A DNA stretch of 64,000 bases from Bipolaris cookei (GCA_002286855.1 NRSV01000010.1:496001-560000); one strand, 5' to 3'; positions 22,474-35,093 are shown, counted from the stretch's first letter. Notes: generated from the sequence alone by a model not told the origin. Numbers and translations are program-made.

Positions 22474-24570
22474 TTACAATCTCAATCTCCCTTCCTCAGA
22501 CCTCCCACCAAACAAACTCAAAAACCCATTTGCACGATCACTCTCACCTCTCTCTGCCTGTCTTCTACTGCGTCCGGCTTCGACTTCCTCTTCGCCACCA
22601 AGCCACTTGGGCCGGGTAAAGGAAAAGTCGTTAGTTTCGAACGTGTTCTTGACCCTGGAAGCAAAGTTCTCAAAAAAGTTTCCTTCGCCTTCGTCGTCTT
22701 CCAGCAAGGGCCGCCTTTGCTCAGATCGGACTCTTAAAGATCGCGTGATACTGCTTGGACCATCGGTAGCTGCTGCTGAAGCAGTACGGCTGGATGATGC
22801 AGGTATTGGCGTGTCTGTGTAACGTTCATTTGGCGGCGATGTTGTGCGTTGAGAAAGACCCAGGACATTTCCATTGGCGCCCTGGACTTCACGTGCGATC
22901 AATGCGCGGCCTTCACGCCAAGAACCGGTGCCTGCGTGAGTACCTGTTGCTCCGTCTTCTTCGTCGTCGTCCAAAAGATCACCAAAGCCGCAGATGTTCT
23001 TTACTTTCCCGTAAAGACCAAACGCTGTTGCAAAAACCGGGACGAGGATAAAGATAGGAAAGAAAGCGCTGAATCCTTCACCGAGCGGAGTCAAGACGAT
23101 GAGCCGACCAAGGAATTTGTAGAACATGGTGCCCTTCCAGATGTTCTTGTCCGTCATCGTCAAGAAGTTGTAGCTCAGAGGAACGGTCAACTTCGCAACC
23201 TGAAGACCGTACCATGTTGCACTCTCCTGGTAGGTATTGCGTCGTACGAGCGCTCTGTTGCCCCAAATCTTGACCTCAGTAAGACTGTAGAAGGCGCAAA
23301 TACACATATAGCATAGCCAAGCTGCAGCAATAACCTGGCTGTTGAAACCAACTGATGAGCGTCCACTGTCATGACGATGGACGACTGTCCAACCAATGAT
23401 GGAAAGCTTCGGACCCCCAAAATCCTGAGCTTCGCGAACGCATTCTGACCAGACAATAGAGATGGAGGCTAGGATTGCCGTAGCCCATGATATGTATGTC
23501 AATGCAGGAATGATATGAACGTGGAGGTGGTACCGCGTGAAAGGAGTGAGAAACGTAAGACGATCAAGCAGGCCTGTATGAGACAATCTGGCTGCACCCT
23601 TGAACTCGAGATGTTTGCTGGCCTTGGAGTCGAGGATGGCTTGTGTTCGGACGGCTTTCCGTACAATGTGGTCCCATTCGTTCTCAAAGCGACATTTTGC
23701 GTGTCGCGCGCGCTTCAGCTTCCTCGTCAGCTCTGCAAGGTATCGCTCCGTGATGACTGGTGGGATTGTTGTCGTATTTCCACGTCCAAGGACACTCGCC
23801 CGACTTTCTGGCAGGCTGCTCCTCTCTGCTATCTCGTTAATCCATTCCTGAAATTCCTTTGGAATACCATTTTTCCTCTGCTTGAGTTGTACAACCTGGT
23901 ATTCGTACTGATCCAACTTCTCCAACGCCTCGGTCAGTCTTTCATGGACTTTGGGTGCCTGGCCCTGTATTCTCTTTAATCGTTCGCTGACGCTCGCGTA
24001 CCGAAACAAACTCCGTGGGAACGCGACAAGCCCGTGGCCCATGAGGTAGATGCCTAAGATAAGACCCCAAGTATAGGCAAGCGCCATGACCAAGCTCTTA
24101 AAGGTGTCAGCCTCGAAGCCGTTCCACCATATCAGATAGACGGAACCGACGACGCTGCATGCCAGTAGGATGAGCCAGTATCGTCCGTTACTTCGGAGCG
24201 CATACTGTAGTCTGGCTTTGGGCTCCCTGTATCCGCTATCGCAATATTCGCCGAGCATAGGCAGTATAGCCCAGGTGAGGGCGAATGTAAGCCAGTATAT
24301 GACGCGCCATGTCTTGTACACAACCGTGTCATTTAACCATATCCCCCTTGCGCCGTCAGTTGTATCGAGTCCAGCACTGCTTGCGAGATCGATAGGAAGC
24401 AGGACGATGATGCTAGCCGGAAGAGCTATCGCTAGGAATACGGGTAGGACGACGTATGCAGGTGTGGTGCGAAGCGGGAGATAGTAGCGTAGCAACAGGA
24501 GGACAAGACCGCATATGGAGAATAGTGAAAGGATGAAGAAGGCAATAGAGCCGGACGCTGAAGACGTCAT
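22474..24570 (-). CDS. LMBR1-like multi-pass membrane protein
   Basis: A 698-aa intronless frame from ATG 24570. The frame extends 66 codons further upstream, but that part lacks membrane character and the MTSSASGSIAFF start leads directly into the first transmembrane helix, as in the family. There are about nine hydrophobic helices: five in the first 200 residues, then a central coiled-coil-rich loop of about 150 residues (VHERLTEALEKLDQYEYQ), then four more. The tail is a charged cytosolic region with S/T-rich stretches. This matches the fungal LMBR1 domain family of integral membrane proteins. Molecular function in fungi is not established. It is divergent from the glutaredoxin gene, sharing about 700 bp of upstream DNA. 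Confidence 0.85.
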   Translation of the reverse strand: MTSSASGSIAFFILSLFSICGLVLLLLRYYLPLRTTPAYVVLPVFLAIALPASIIVLLPIDLASSAGLDTTDGARGIWLNDTVVYKTWRVIYWLTFALTWAILPMLGEYCDSGYREPKARLQYALRSNGRYWLILLACSVVGSVYLIWWNGFEADTFKSLVMALAYTWGLILGIYLMGHGLVAFPRSLFRYASVSERLKRIQGQAPKVHERLTEALEKLDQYEYQVVQLKQRKNGIPKEFQEWINEIAERSSLPESRASVLGRGNTTTIPPVITERYLAELTRKLKRARHAKCRFENEWDHIVRKAVRTQAILDSKASKHLEFKGAARLSHTGLLDRLTFLTPFTRYHLHVHIIPALTYISWATAILASISIVWSECVREAQDFGGPKLSIIGWTVVHRHDSGRSSVGFNSQVIAAAWLCYMCICAFYSLTEVKIWGNRALVRRNTYQESATWYGLQVAKLTVPLSYNFLTMTDKNIWKGTMFYKFLGRLIVLTPLGEGFSAFFPIFILVPVFATAFGLYGKVKNICGFGDLLDDDEEDGATGTHAGTGSWREGRALIAREVQGANGNVLGLSQRTTSPPNERYTDTPIPASSSRTASAAATDGPSSITRSLRVRSEQRRPLLEDDEGEGNFFENFASRVKNTFETNDFSFTRPKWLGGEEEVEAGRSRRQAERGESDRANGFLSLFGGRSEEGRLRL

Positions 24571-25278
24571 GATAGCGCGCGGTCGCAAGTACGCATAAGA
24601 GAGGCGATGATGGGCGTGTGTGATGGTTAAGGGAGATTGTTGGGTTGGTGCCTGAATACCTGAATGATGAAAGATGGTTCGACGGTTGTTACGGGCAGGA
24701 GCAAGCGTGGAAAGCTGCGGAATGCTCAGTCTCGCGTCGGAATGCGGAAGTTGCACGACCCGGTGCACCTCTTACTGCAGCTTTTCATCTATCCCAAGCA
24801 AGACGGTACTACCTATTCTACTGCTTATTCTTTCCTTGGTCAAACGTCCAAAAGCCCAAAGCCACTTAGTTAAGCCTTGGCCCTTTGTCCGCGGCGCCTC
24901 AGCCCTATGCGCCATGACGACGGCAATGGCTAGTCGCACGGGCCCCTGCTTTTTGCTTTGGTAATCAATCGCCGGTCCATCTCTGACGCTAATTGGCGGT
25001 GAATCTGGATGAGCGATTGCATCATCCACAGTCAAGGCTGTCTGTTCGGCGGGGGCGCATCACTAATCCACTTGGATGTACATAGCACATCTACACTTCA
25101 AACACATCCATTGCACATATCCTTTCTCTTACCAATCTCCACAACGCCTCTAGCTACTTAAGTACGTCTTCCACACAAACTCCATCGTGCAAACCACTCA
25201 TACAAATAACCAGACCCTACAACCGCCAAAATTTCGTTCCTGCGCCACTTCTTCACGCGCGCCCCCTCACCCACAACC
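24571..25278. promoter_or_regulatory. Divergent promoter region between LMBR1-like and glutaredoxin genes
   Basis: 708 bp between two start codons on opposite strands. C/T- and A/C-rich stretches near 25080-25250 resemble the leader of the glutaredoxin gene. No specific binding site is claimed. Confidence 0.5.
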
Positions 25279-25647
25279 ATGTCCGCCACAAAGACCAAGG
25301 TCCAGTCCATCATCGACGAGAACCCCGTCGCCGTCTTCTCAAAGTCCTATTGCCCATACTGCAACCAGGCCAAGCAGCTGCTGAGCGCCAGCGGCGCAAA
25401 GTTCTACGCCATCGAGCTCGACCAAGTCGGTACGTACATACACCTTTCTTATTGACACAACGGAACGACAACTAACCCTGTTTCCACAGACGACGGTTCA
25501 GCAATCCAGTCTGTGCTCGCCGACATCACTGGCCAGAGGACCGTCCCTAACATCTTCATCGCTCAGCAGCACATTGGTGGAAACAGCGATTTGCAGGCCA
25601 AGAAGGGCGAGCTCAACACCCTGCTCAAGGATGCTGGCGCTCTATAA
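25279..25647 (+). CDS. GRX1: Dithiol glutaredoxin
   Basis: Exons 25279-25429 and 25490-25647 give 102 aa, the usual length for a cytosolic glutaredoxin. The active site CPYC follows VAVFSKSY at about residues 25-28. Glutathione-binding features follow: the TVPNIFI cis-Pro loop and GGNSDLQ. These enzymes use glutathione to reduce disulfides and mixed disulfides. The intron (60 nt) interrupts an Asp codon and has a CTAAC-type branch sequence. There is no mitochondrial presequence at the chosen start, so a cytosolic form is likely. The symbol is by type; the exact ortholog of yeast GRX1 or GRX2 is not resolved. Confidence 0.95.
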
Positions 25648-26024
25648 GCGTCCTGCGACACTGCAAAGTAACATAGTTCCTGTATTCAGTCTCGCGATAC
25701 TCGACGCGCAATAAAATATACTAGCAACAGCACTTCTCCAATGTCTTGCCATGTGAGCACTTCATTAACGCCAAAGTAATGCATTTGAAAATAAACTAGC
25801 CCATGGTAAATCTAATAGGGGTTATCCTGTGGTTATGCTCATGAACCAAACACTAACCCACCGAGTTTGGGTACAGCTTCCAACTAAAACCTCGAGGGAT
25901 TCGTCATACATTGCTCCTCTCCAAACCCTCACTCTCACTCTCACTCTCACTCTACGTCATTACCCATACATGCTAATCATCATATCATTCTCCGCGCTCA
26001 ACAACACGGACGCAATTGGACCCT
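25648..26024. other. Convergent 3' flank with CTCACT repeat
   Basis: Short spacer between the converging glutaredoxin and PP2A scaffold genes. An ACTCTC hexamer array occupies about 25928-25953. No gene is seen. Confidence 0.5.
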
Positions 26025-28119
26025 CTAAGTCTGCATTGCCTCGGTGAAGCTTTGGGCTGCCGTCGTCGCAAAGTATCGCACGTCCACATCATCATCTTGC
26101 TGTAGCTTCTCTAGGTTGGGCAAAATGCTCTTCGTGATGACATCTGTTGCCTTTTGACATCCCTGACCCGGTGTGCCTGCCTTTTCAAGAGCAATTACCG
26201 TACCCTGTTCTGGAAGCTGTTTGAGTGTGTTGATCAGTTGGCCATACGACTTGGCCACATTGAACCGGATGTTGGGAATATCATCGTTGACAAGCTTATC
26301 CATCATGGGGATAATGGATTGTTCAATGACGTCAAGGCTGAGGGCAGGTGCAAGAGTCGACACCGCAAAGCACGTGGTCATACGGTACAGGTAGTTGGGG
26401 TGTTGTCCCATGGCCATGACCTTGGGAACAATGGCATCGTTGGCCCACTCTACGCCAAAGACCTCGGTGAGCTTCTTCAGATTCTGAGTCGATGCCTCAC
26501 GGATCGAGAAGACAGTATCTCCAAGCCAGCTCATGCACAAACTGCTAAGCTTCTCGTCGAAGAACTGCACACCGAGTTGGGACGCGAGGAGGGGAACGTA
26601 TTCGATGATAGCAAGACGCACGCGCCATTGCTTGTCTTCAGCAAGTTGTACGATGGCTGGAAGGAGAGACTGCGAGAGAAGCTCAATGCCGATGACATTG
26701 TTGACAGACTCGAGCTTGGAGATGATGTTCAGTCGCACGTCAGGGAACTCGTCCTTGAGCATCTGCAGGAACATGGGGAGGAGATGTGAGATGGTCCTAG
26801 TCAGAGTCAGTACTGCAGCACGTGGTCACGCGTCAGTGCCCAACTTACTCCTCCTTTCCAAGAATAGGTGCCAGCCCACTAATCTGAGTGCCAAGCGCGG
26901 CGCGGACATGCTGCGATTGATCGGAGACCAGCTCCTCTATGCTGGGCATGACCTCATGTAGGAGGGTCTCACGCTCAAGCAGTGCGCAAAATCCTACCAT
27001 GTTCAGCGTTTTTCATACAATATCGTTCCGTGACCACCTACCTGGAATCTGACCAGCAATCGCGCTACGGACCTCCGCCTCAGTGTCCTTGAGAAGCTTA
27101 ACAAATGCTGGCACAAGGTCTCGGTTGACGACCTCCTCATCCACTGCTTTTGCGATCTAATATCGTTAGCGCATGCTTCGCCTGATCCCCATCTGAAACA
27201 CACCTTCTCGAATCGGTCTGCCACCATGTACCGCACCCTCCAGCTCTTGTCCTCGAATAAACTGCGCAGCGCAGTCAGCAAAACGCCATGGCTTGACTGT
27301 TGCTCCTTGGGTACTGCTTCGGCGATGGCAATGAGAATGTCGACAGTCAACAGCCTGACGCTGTCCTGGTCGTCTGCGGCAAGGTGCTGGAAAAGCGGGA
27401 TCATCTCATCGATGACAATGGACGGCGGCATGGCCTTGATGAATTTGGCCAGATTGTTCGCCGCCTGCCTTCGTACCATGGGAGTATCATCATGTACTAG
27501 CTGGCCGTAGTGTTGCCTAAGGGCCTCTTGTGACGGGGGTGTGGCGCGGGAGTAGGGGGTCTGGTAGAGACCTGTGGCGGAGATTTTGGAGGTGAACCAA
27601 TCAGCTTTCGATAGGCGCAGGACAAGAGGAATGAAGTTTTCTTCAATCTGCTGCTGCGAGAGCTCCTCGCAGATCTTGTTAAGGGACTCGACAGCCTGTG
27701 CGCGTTAGCTGTACCCCAGGCTGTTAGAAACGAGTGCGCGCACCTTCTCCCGAACAAGGGGCTCCTCTATAGCTGCAAGGTTTTCGAGTGGTGAGAGAAG
27801 CACATGTGCGTGTTCTGGACCTCCCACATATTCGACAAACTTTCCCAGCTCCTCGCTCAATGCTGTGAGAACCTCGTCTTCGTCTTCGACGGACTCTACA
27901 GGCACGTGTTAGCCACTTACAGCGCATCCAGGGTCACTCAGCGAGTTTCTCACCATCCAGAAAGGGTATCAACTCCTCACGTGTTCGCTCAGCACCCAGG
28001 GCGAGTGCAATCGTGTTTAAGCGATGAATTGCATTCAGGCGGAGAATAACGTCGTCATGCTTGAGCTCATCGATGAGCACGGCGATGGGGTAGAGCTCGT
28101 CATTCTGATTTGCGTCCAT
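26025..28119 (-). CDS. TPD3: PP2A scaffold subunit A (PR65/TPD3 type, HEAT repeats)
   Basis: Six exons on the minus strand: 28119-27954, 27895-27744, 27695-27204, 27156-27042, 26993-26849 and 26796-26025 (613 aa). All five introns are 47-58 nt and in phase. The protein is a solenoid of HEAT repeats, visible as repeated D-x-V-R units (DSVRLLTVDIL, AEVRSAIAGQIP, PDVRLNIISKLE, DVDVRYFATTAAQS). Family knowledge: the A subunit scaffolds the catalytic C subunit and a variable B subunit of protein phosphatase 2A, affecting cell cycle, septation and growth. The length matches the 590-620 aa of other A subunits. The start MDANQNDELYPIAVLIDEL is the conserved N-terminus. No defects are seen. Confidence 0.96.
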
Positions 28120-29356
28120 GTCGGGTGGGTGAATGTGTGTCTGAGGAGTGTAAGTTTGTGAGTGCGCGGTGGGAGTTGGGCGCGGGCGTGGTGTTGACGT
28201 ACCTGGTGTTGGCGAGGAAGCGAAGAGGGGTGTCAGGGCATCTGGGCAGGCACGAGAGAGAGGAGGACCGAGCTTTTCAGCCACCACAGCCACAGCTCCA
28301 GTGTTAGGCGTAACGACCGTCGAGATACATTTTGCGGCCATGAATTTTGGGCCAATGTATATAGTATGGCTGGTCTACCGTGTCCTTTTAAGTCAGAGGT
28401 ATCATAGGCTGCGTTCTTTTTATGCCGTACGTAGCAGCGCAGACTCTGAATTTGGTATTGCAGATTTGTGGCTCACACCGCCACATTCATGGAGATGATT
28501 CACTATAAGTTAAGCCAGCAATGGCTAGCTATCACAATAACAACTGCCTCCTATACACTGCAATACCCTCCAGAGAAGATATTAAGACATCGATAATAAT
28601 GTCTTACCAAAGTTGGAGTAATGGCACAACTACAAAGTTTATACAATACCACCCCCACTTCTGCCAAGTGCTGTTGGTATCTTGGTCTGCTTTTTGTTGT
28701 TGGGAGTATACCTCCGATATTGCGGCTCGACTTGGTGCAATTTGACCAAGCCCCTTTGGTATCTCCCTATACTGAACGGCTCAAGAGTATAATGCCGCCC
28801 CACCCTATTGCGTTCATCGATACACATTATATTTAACAATTGGGAAGAAGGCGGGACAACGAAATAGACCGCCACATTCAAGATGCTAGAATCTGCCGAT
28901 ACCCAAACCTTGTTCACCTATCATGTAGTTCTTTCATATAGCGATGGCCTCCATAACTTTTGCCATACAAACGATTGATGTTCTGTTTCACCAAACTATT
29001 TCCCAAACAGGTTTAGTGTTACTTATAAACCTAGAGCACAAAAAGTACTCCCAGTTGACGAATCAACGCAGCCACTTTTCTACACTCACTCAAGAAAAGG
29101 AGATGTCAGTCGAGTACCATTTTTTTCCATCTTCTGAAGAAGGAAGCAGTCAGCTGTCCAAGGAACCTAGTAAGGAGCTATGCTCAATAAGAAAGGTGAT
29201 GATAGATCTTTCGCTAGCGTGCGGGGCCAATCGGAAATGACTAAAGATTGGTTGCAAGAACGGCCATAAACCTTGGTCAAAAACCAGTATTAGGTGACGC
29301 AGTGCGGGCTATATCTCTAAGCCACCCCCATCTCTTCAGCAGCTGGACATTTCGCG
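28120..29356. other. Intergenic region between divergent genes
   Basis: About 1.2 kb between the PP2A scaffold and permease start codons. Short frames are present but without domain or signal features. Nothing further is recognised. Confidence 0.45.
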
Positions 29357-31015
29357 ATGGACGATGCACACAGTATTGATCATTCCGGAGAAGAGTCGCC
29401 CAAGCTAAACGCTACTGAATCTGACCCGTTACTTGTACGACAAGATACAGCTCCATCCGCCCCACCTGTGACCCAGTTGCCCAAACAGCTCACCACACGC
29501 CACGCATTTGCTATACTTGTTACTCTGCAAATAGGTTCAGGCATCTTCGCGTCACCGGCACAAGTCGACAGCAATGTACCTTCTCCAGGTGCTGCTCTCT
29601 TGGTCTGGGTACTTGGCGGACTGCTCTCATGGGCAGGAGCTGCGTCTTTCGCAGAACTAGGTGCTGCTCTACCGCTCAATGGCGGCATGCAGGAATATTT
29701 GCGCCACGTTTACGGAGACACCGCAGCGTTCCTTATGGCTTGGGTGTATATCCTAGGCGTGAAACCCTCGTCTATGGCCATTCAAAGTATCGTTATCGCG
29801 GAGTCTATTGGTTCAGTCACAACCAGCTCAGGCAACTTGCCAGATGCCGGATTACTCACGCTCATTGCTGTCATTGTTTTTGTTGCGATGGTGTTACTCA
29901 ACTCCATCAATACTAAATTCACGATGAGATTGAGCGAATCCTTTACAGTCTTCAAGCTATCAACAGTCAGTCTGATAGTTCTCGGCGGGCTTATCGCGGT
30001 TATTTCCCACTTAGTGAACCCAGAATCTCATCTTTCTGGTTCTAGCGATTGGTACTCAAAGAGTTGGTTTCAACCTAGACCAACCACATCGGACGGTCAA
30101 GTTCTTGACTGGTTGTCTATGGGCGCTTGGGACCGCTATGGCCATTATTGCGCAGCCATTTACGGTGGATTGTGGGCTTATGATGGATGGGATAATGTGA
30201 GTCTACACAAGCTGTATACTCGTTTGGCTGGCTGACGACGACTTTAGGCCAATATCGTGGCGAGCGAAATTCGCGAGCCAGGCCGTGCCCTCCCAAAGGC
30301 AATCAAGGCTGCAATGCTCGTAGTTCTTACTTCCTTTGAGCTTGTCAATATCGCGTACTACATCCTCGTGCCTTGGGACAAGCTCGGTAGCAACAACGCA
30401 GTTGCAGTCGCCGCTGGGACAGCTCTTTTTGGGAGACCTGCTGGCATCATTATTACTCTCCTCGTTGCTGTTTCCTGTGCGGGATCGATCACGAGCAACG
30501 TGTTCTCAGTAGGCAGATTAACCATGGCTGCATCACAGCGCCATTACCTTCCGGCATTCTTCAGCCAAAGGGGCATGCCACTGAAGCAAAGAGCTGACGG
30601 AGATGATACTTGGTCACCCAGATTCGACGCTCCAATGTAAGATCTCCCGGTAATTGAACCTACGCTAAGGCCTACTAATGTAAACCACAGATATGCCAAC
30701 GCGTTGGCCCTTGTGGTAACCCTAGTATACATACTGACAGGTAGTTTTCGGGAACTACTGACGTTCGTTGGTATGGCCGAATGGGTTTTCTATGTCAGTA
30801 CTGTGGTCGGACTCCTTATACTCCGCCGCAGAGAGCCACAACTTGAGCGACCTTACCGTCCAGCTACCATTCTTCCGGTCACATTTGTGATTGTGGATAC
30901 CCTGGTTATCGTACGATCTGCTATATTCGCTCCGGCACAGAGTGGAGTGTTGGCGGGACTGCTGATAGCTGGTGCCTTGGTCAGTAGATCGCGGAGCAGC
31001 CGAAGATCACAATGA
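29357..31015 (+). CDS. APC-superfamily amino acid permease (LAT/b0,+-like)
   Basis: Exons 29357-30196, 30248-30636 and 30691-31015 give 517 aa. After an acidic N-tail there are about 12 hydrophobic segments. TM1 contains the unwound IGSGIFASPA motif typical of the family. GWDNANIVASEIREPGRALPKAI marks the TM6 to loop region (spliced across intron 1) and VASEI-type residues follow LAT-family members. There is no C-terminal extension. Members exchange or import neutral amino acids; the substrate cannot be told from sequence. Both introns (51 and 54 nt) keep frame, the second joining an Ile codon. A fungal methionine-permease-like role is possible. Confidence 0.88.
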
Positions 31016-31480
31016 TCTGAGGGGACCGGAATTTCTTCTGAGCGCCTGAATAGCCCCTTGCAAAGAATCTAGTAACGGCACAACGTAATGACGCATGTAT
31101 AATTCCCAGCAGTGAGCCCCTAATTACTCAAAATAATTTAATTCAATCTGCATCATGTATGCAGAGGTGAAGATTCAATAAAAACCCGGGACTCCAGGCC
31201 AGGGAAGCATATGATTAAGCTAAACAAAGCCCTTGCAGATTGATCCAAGGCGCTAAACAAAGGAGAATTATCTCAACCGGCACTGTTATGCTTTTCCCCG
31301 CAATGTAGTTTCAGTACAGAGGTGGCCGTCAAAAGTTTCAGCTTATACGGAGGTAGCGGCTAGAAGTTCTTGCTAGTGTCATCTCTATTGGCTCAACATT
31401 CTCTACTCAAAGAGGAGAAGCCCTAACTCTAACTTAAACTCTAAGATAATTAATATATACAAAAAAAACTTCTTAGAATA

Positions 31481-33788
31481 ACGCCAGTGTAGAGCGAGTG
31501 CCTGGACATGCCAACACCCCATCAACTTCACGACCATCACATGACTATTATGACGCAACCATGTGTTACACGGGGTCTGGATCTATACTTCTCTTGCCGG
31601 GTCCCACACTAAGGCCGGTGAGCTTTACGCTAGTGTTCCGTGAGGTTGTCTGGCGATTCGTAGTGGAAAAGAGTTATGGATGTAACCGGGGGTTTTGACA
31701 AACACTAATCTATATTGCTATAGACTAACGAGTAACAATCTTGTTAAGTAAAGTAACTAGTAAGAAAGTACAATTTGAGTTGACCACAACGAGAGTAAAT
31801 AATGAAATCCATCCATCCTTATATCCTCATTGCTTTCGTCCTGCCATCTCTTCATGCACTGCCATCTCAGATGGCCGGCCTTGGCGAGATGGCACATCAC
31901 GTGACCTCGAGCCCCGCGGTGATCCATTACCTTCTGACGCGGAGCTTTGTGGCACCATAACCACTCGTGCTCTCTCGTTCCTCTTGTCCCGCGTCAAGGA
32001 GAGCCCCTTTCTTGTTATCTCTGTAACACCATGATAGTAAATAGAAATTGTAATAGTCTATTCTACACACAATTTACTTCTACATCTTGCTCACATGTGT
32101 ATGAGTTATATCCTGTCTTGCCACAGGGTCTACAGTGCCTTTGTAACGGCTCGCCCACCTCAGCGCGTGCTCTCTTTTTTGCCTTCTTCCCATCACTACG
32201 CACCCCAAACTCCTTTAGAGTTGCTAATAGCCCTCGCTCTTCAACTACTAGAGTCATTTCTATCTGTACTCGCCTTCTTTTGTGCGGTTTTCATCGCGTA
32301 GCGGCTTCATTAGCTGCTTCAAGCTCAGCGTTGCGTCTTTGCGCCAACACCAACCTGTGCGCAATAATCGCAGCGCCTTTTACCGGCTTTTCAAGAGCAA
32401 TCACCATACTTGTTGGCGAACTATCTATATGCCTTTGAATCTTCTGCTTCACTAGCTTCAGTTGCAACCCTAGTTCTAGGGTATTGCTTGGGGTTTGCGA
32501 CAGCCAGGGCAGATCTTCTGCAGCAGGTGGTGTTGGCGTCCGCAGCTTGATGTTGAGGTTCGATATCGCCACCTCTGGGTCCTTTGGGACCAAGCCAGCG
32601 TCTCGGAACCCTCCTAAGATATTGTATTTTGTAATAGTCTTGTAATAGGCCTGTTGGAAGGCAGGTAAGAACTCCATCTTCGTCATATAGTTAATCCTGT
32701 TGCGCCTCATCTCCTCGGTTTGGCGCCCATACGCCCTCTTCAAAGGCGAGAAACAGCCCACATCAAGTGGCTGCAGTAGATGGGAGGAGTACGGAGGCAT
32801 GCATAGAGTGATAGTCTTTGCCTCCTTGCAGTATTGCTAGAACTTGAGCGAGTTGTGGCACCGATGACCGTCAAGAACAAGCAGACGATAGCCTCCAATA
32901 CTACGCTCTTTCGTATGTCTATCAAAGTGCTCCAACCACTTCAAGCCAAGCTCATTCATCGTCCAGCCGTTCTCAGAGACTGCAAGAACCAAATCTCGAG
33001 GCAGGCTGTCCTCCTTATACCAGGCAGAGGGGTGATACTTGCCTTGAAGATGATGAAGGATGGGATCGCCCAGTCAGCTGTGCTGTCACAAACCACGCTG
33101 GTAACCCTCTCCCGGTTGCCCTACTGCAAGAATTTCGGCTTTGATCGATTCTCAGAGGCTGTGATTAGTGCTAAAGCCCTATGCATGCCTATTATAAAGC
33201 CAGTCTCATCAAAGTTGTATATATCCTCGTCCTGGATACCATACTTAGCTTTGGTATTCTGTACGAAGCGGAACCAGCCCTGGATAAGCTCAGGATCTTC
33301 ACAGAGAGCTCTTTCATAGTCGTACTTTCGATTGAACTTCATCTGAAGCTCTGGTCGACGCTTTACAAAAACCTTAGCCCAGTTCTGGCCAACAGGCTCG
33401 CAGTTGCGAGCAGCTAGCAAAGAACCAGCTAGATCTTTGACGGCGGAGAGGCGCAGCGGAAACCCTCGCCAGTCAAGGTCCAGAATACAGTCACAAATTG
33501 TCTCCTCTTCTGTCACAAGCAGCCTCATTGAGTTAGATTGAGTAACCTATCGAGAAAGCCTTCCAGCACGTCGATCGCTAAGCGTTTCGTAAGAGACGTT
33601 ATATAGACGCGCTGCCTCTCGTAATGTTAACGTCGCGTCGCATTTAATAGCCTGTAATTCAAGCTGTATTTGAGATTCGTCTTTAGAAATTTGCATGTTA
33701 TTGCGTTAAGATATCGCGTGTGATAGCCATGTAATAGTCAAAGTTGGTGGGGTCTTGGCATCGTGGCAAACTCGCCCATCCCAGACGT
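31481..33788 (-). mobile_element. Pogo/Fot-type element nested inside another pogo element
   Basis: Flanked by TA on both sides (31479-31480 and 33789-33790). The left end ACGCCAGTGTAGAGCGAGT and the right end, read inward, ACGTCTGGGATGGGCGAGT, are related over at least 60 bp with many transition differences. It contains a broken minus-strand transposase with C-terminal zinc knuckle. The divergence of its terminal repeats suggests an old insertion. Confidence 0.75.
32063..33696 (-). pseudogene. Pogo/Fot-type transposase pseudogene with zinc knuckle
   Basis: From ATG 33696 an HTH region (LREAARLYNVSYETLSDR) reads into a stop, then a CENP-B-like part, then YNFDETGF (first catalytic Asp). A frame shift precedes a segment of a conserved downstream block, HSSHLLQPLDVGCFSPLKRAY (third Asp region), and a CX2CX4HX4C-like knuckle of which C, C and C remain (RPCGKTGYNSYTC; His replaced by Tyr). 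It ends near 32063. Confidence 0.8.
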
Positions 33789-33790
33789 TA

Positions 33791-35093
33791 TAAAAAAAGA
33801 ATAAAAGACAGAGAGGTAGAGATTACTGTGCACAGACAGCTCATGCCCCGCCGAACAGAGCTTTCTGACTCCATTCTCAGCTCCACGTACTAGCTGCTTC
33901 AGGTGTTGCCAATCACTTGGAGAGAGCCGAGATCGCTCGTGGTAGCTCTCATCAGGTGTTGAGCTGAATTTTTTTAAGTATAACGTCGGGATCTACTGGC
34001 CATATACCAGTGGCGCTAAAGGCCTTTAAGATGTTATTTTTGGTAAAGGATGAGCTCCAGGCTCGCCAGAACAGCGGGAAGAAGTCTCCCTTTTTTGATT
34101 GAGATGAGGCCTTAGACGTTGTGAAGATAGTTGGTGAGTGGTTTGAACATTACCACCTCGAGCGCTTACAGCGTGTGAGTTGAATGAGAAGGAAACACCA
34201 TTAGAAGAACCTTATGGCGGTTGCAATACTCGATAAATTCAGGGGTTAGATGAGATCCATGGCCATCAAGGATAAGCAATCGCCACCTCCCTAGCTTGTT
34301 CTTCGTGCAATGATCAAAGACCTGCTCAAGCCATGCCAGCCCAACGTCATTATTACTCCAACCTGACGGATTTGATGTGATAAATACCTCATGCTCACTA
34401 ACAGTAACTCCCTCTACCCAATTTGATCTAATGACTCCTCGCGCTGACGCGTAGATGAGGCCTGGCGGCAATGAGCTCCCATCAGCGCAGACGCAAGCCA
34501 GGAGCGTCAAGAACTCACGTGGTCCATCATGAAGTGATGCTCTAACCTCTTTCTTATCCCATTGACGCTTACTGAAGATCCTTTTGCCTGTGCCAACGAT
34601 CCCAATGCGGAAGCCCTTCTCATTTATATTGTATATCACCAGCCTCAAGGCAATACTCCTTAATCTTTTGATGCAGAAGGTCGAAGTGAGCCTTATAATT
34701 TATTAGAGAATCAGCCTGGTGACGTGTACGATCCATGGAGCTGGTCCTTTTTGAGACGAGCTCATTGTTATTCCGGTTGATAAAGCGCGAAACCCAACGC
34801 TCGGAGACCTTCCTCTTGGCGATAGATGATGCAAAATTCTGGATCATTTCCCTTGTTGGTGGCAGGCCTCGCTTGGTAAGCTTTTCAATATATAGTATAA
34901 GCTCGGATTCTTGTTCTGGGCTGAGAGCTTGCTGATGGGCGTACCCATCGCTTCTAGAACTTGTCACGTGTCTCCAGCGTCGACAGAGCGTTGAACGGTT
35001 TACGCCCCATTTTTCAGCAATTTCTTTCAGCATATACTTTTTTCCTAGTTCTCTCGATTTTAAACCTGCAATCGCCTCATCAATCAGAGCCAT
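33791..35093 (-). pseudogene. Pogo-type transposase pseudogene (second subfamily)
   Basis: Starts at ATG 35093 with an HTH (MLKEIAEKWGVNRSTLCRRW) and a CENP-B-like DNA-binding region to about residue 120. A frameshift near 34640 separates this from a long block with QWDKKEVRASLHDGPREF and ILDGHGSHLTPEFIEYC (second catalytic Asp). Further stops follow. Its left limit is set by the nested element. Several frame breaks make it inactive. Confidence 0.75.

Noticed and set aside
23515..23979. 154-codon plus-strand frame inside the LMBR1-like gene
   Set aside because: Shadow of a real gene on the other strand; no features of its own.
26154..26789. 211-codon plus-strand frame opposite the PP2A scaffold gene
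   Set aside because: Antisense shadow of conserved HEAT-repeat codons.
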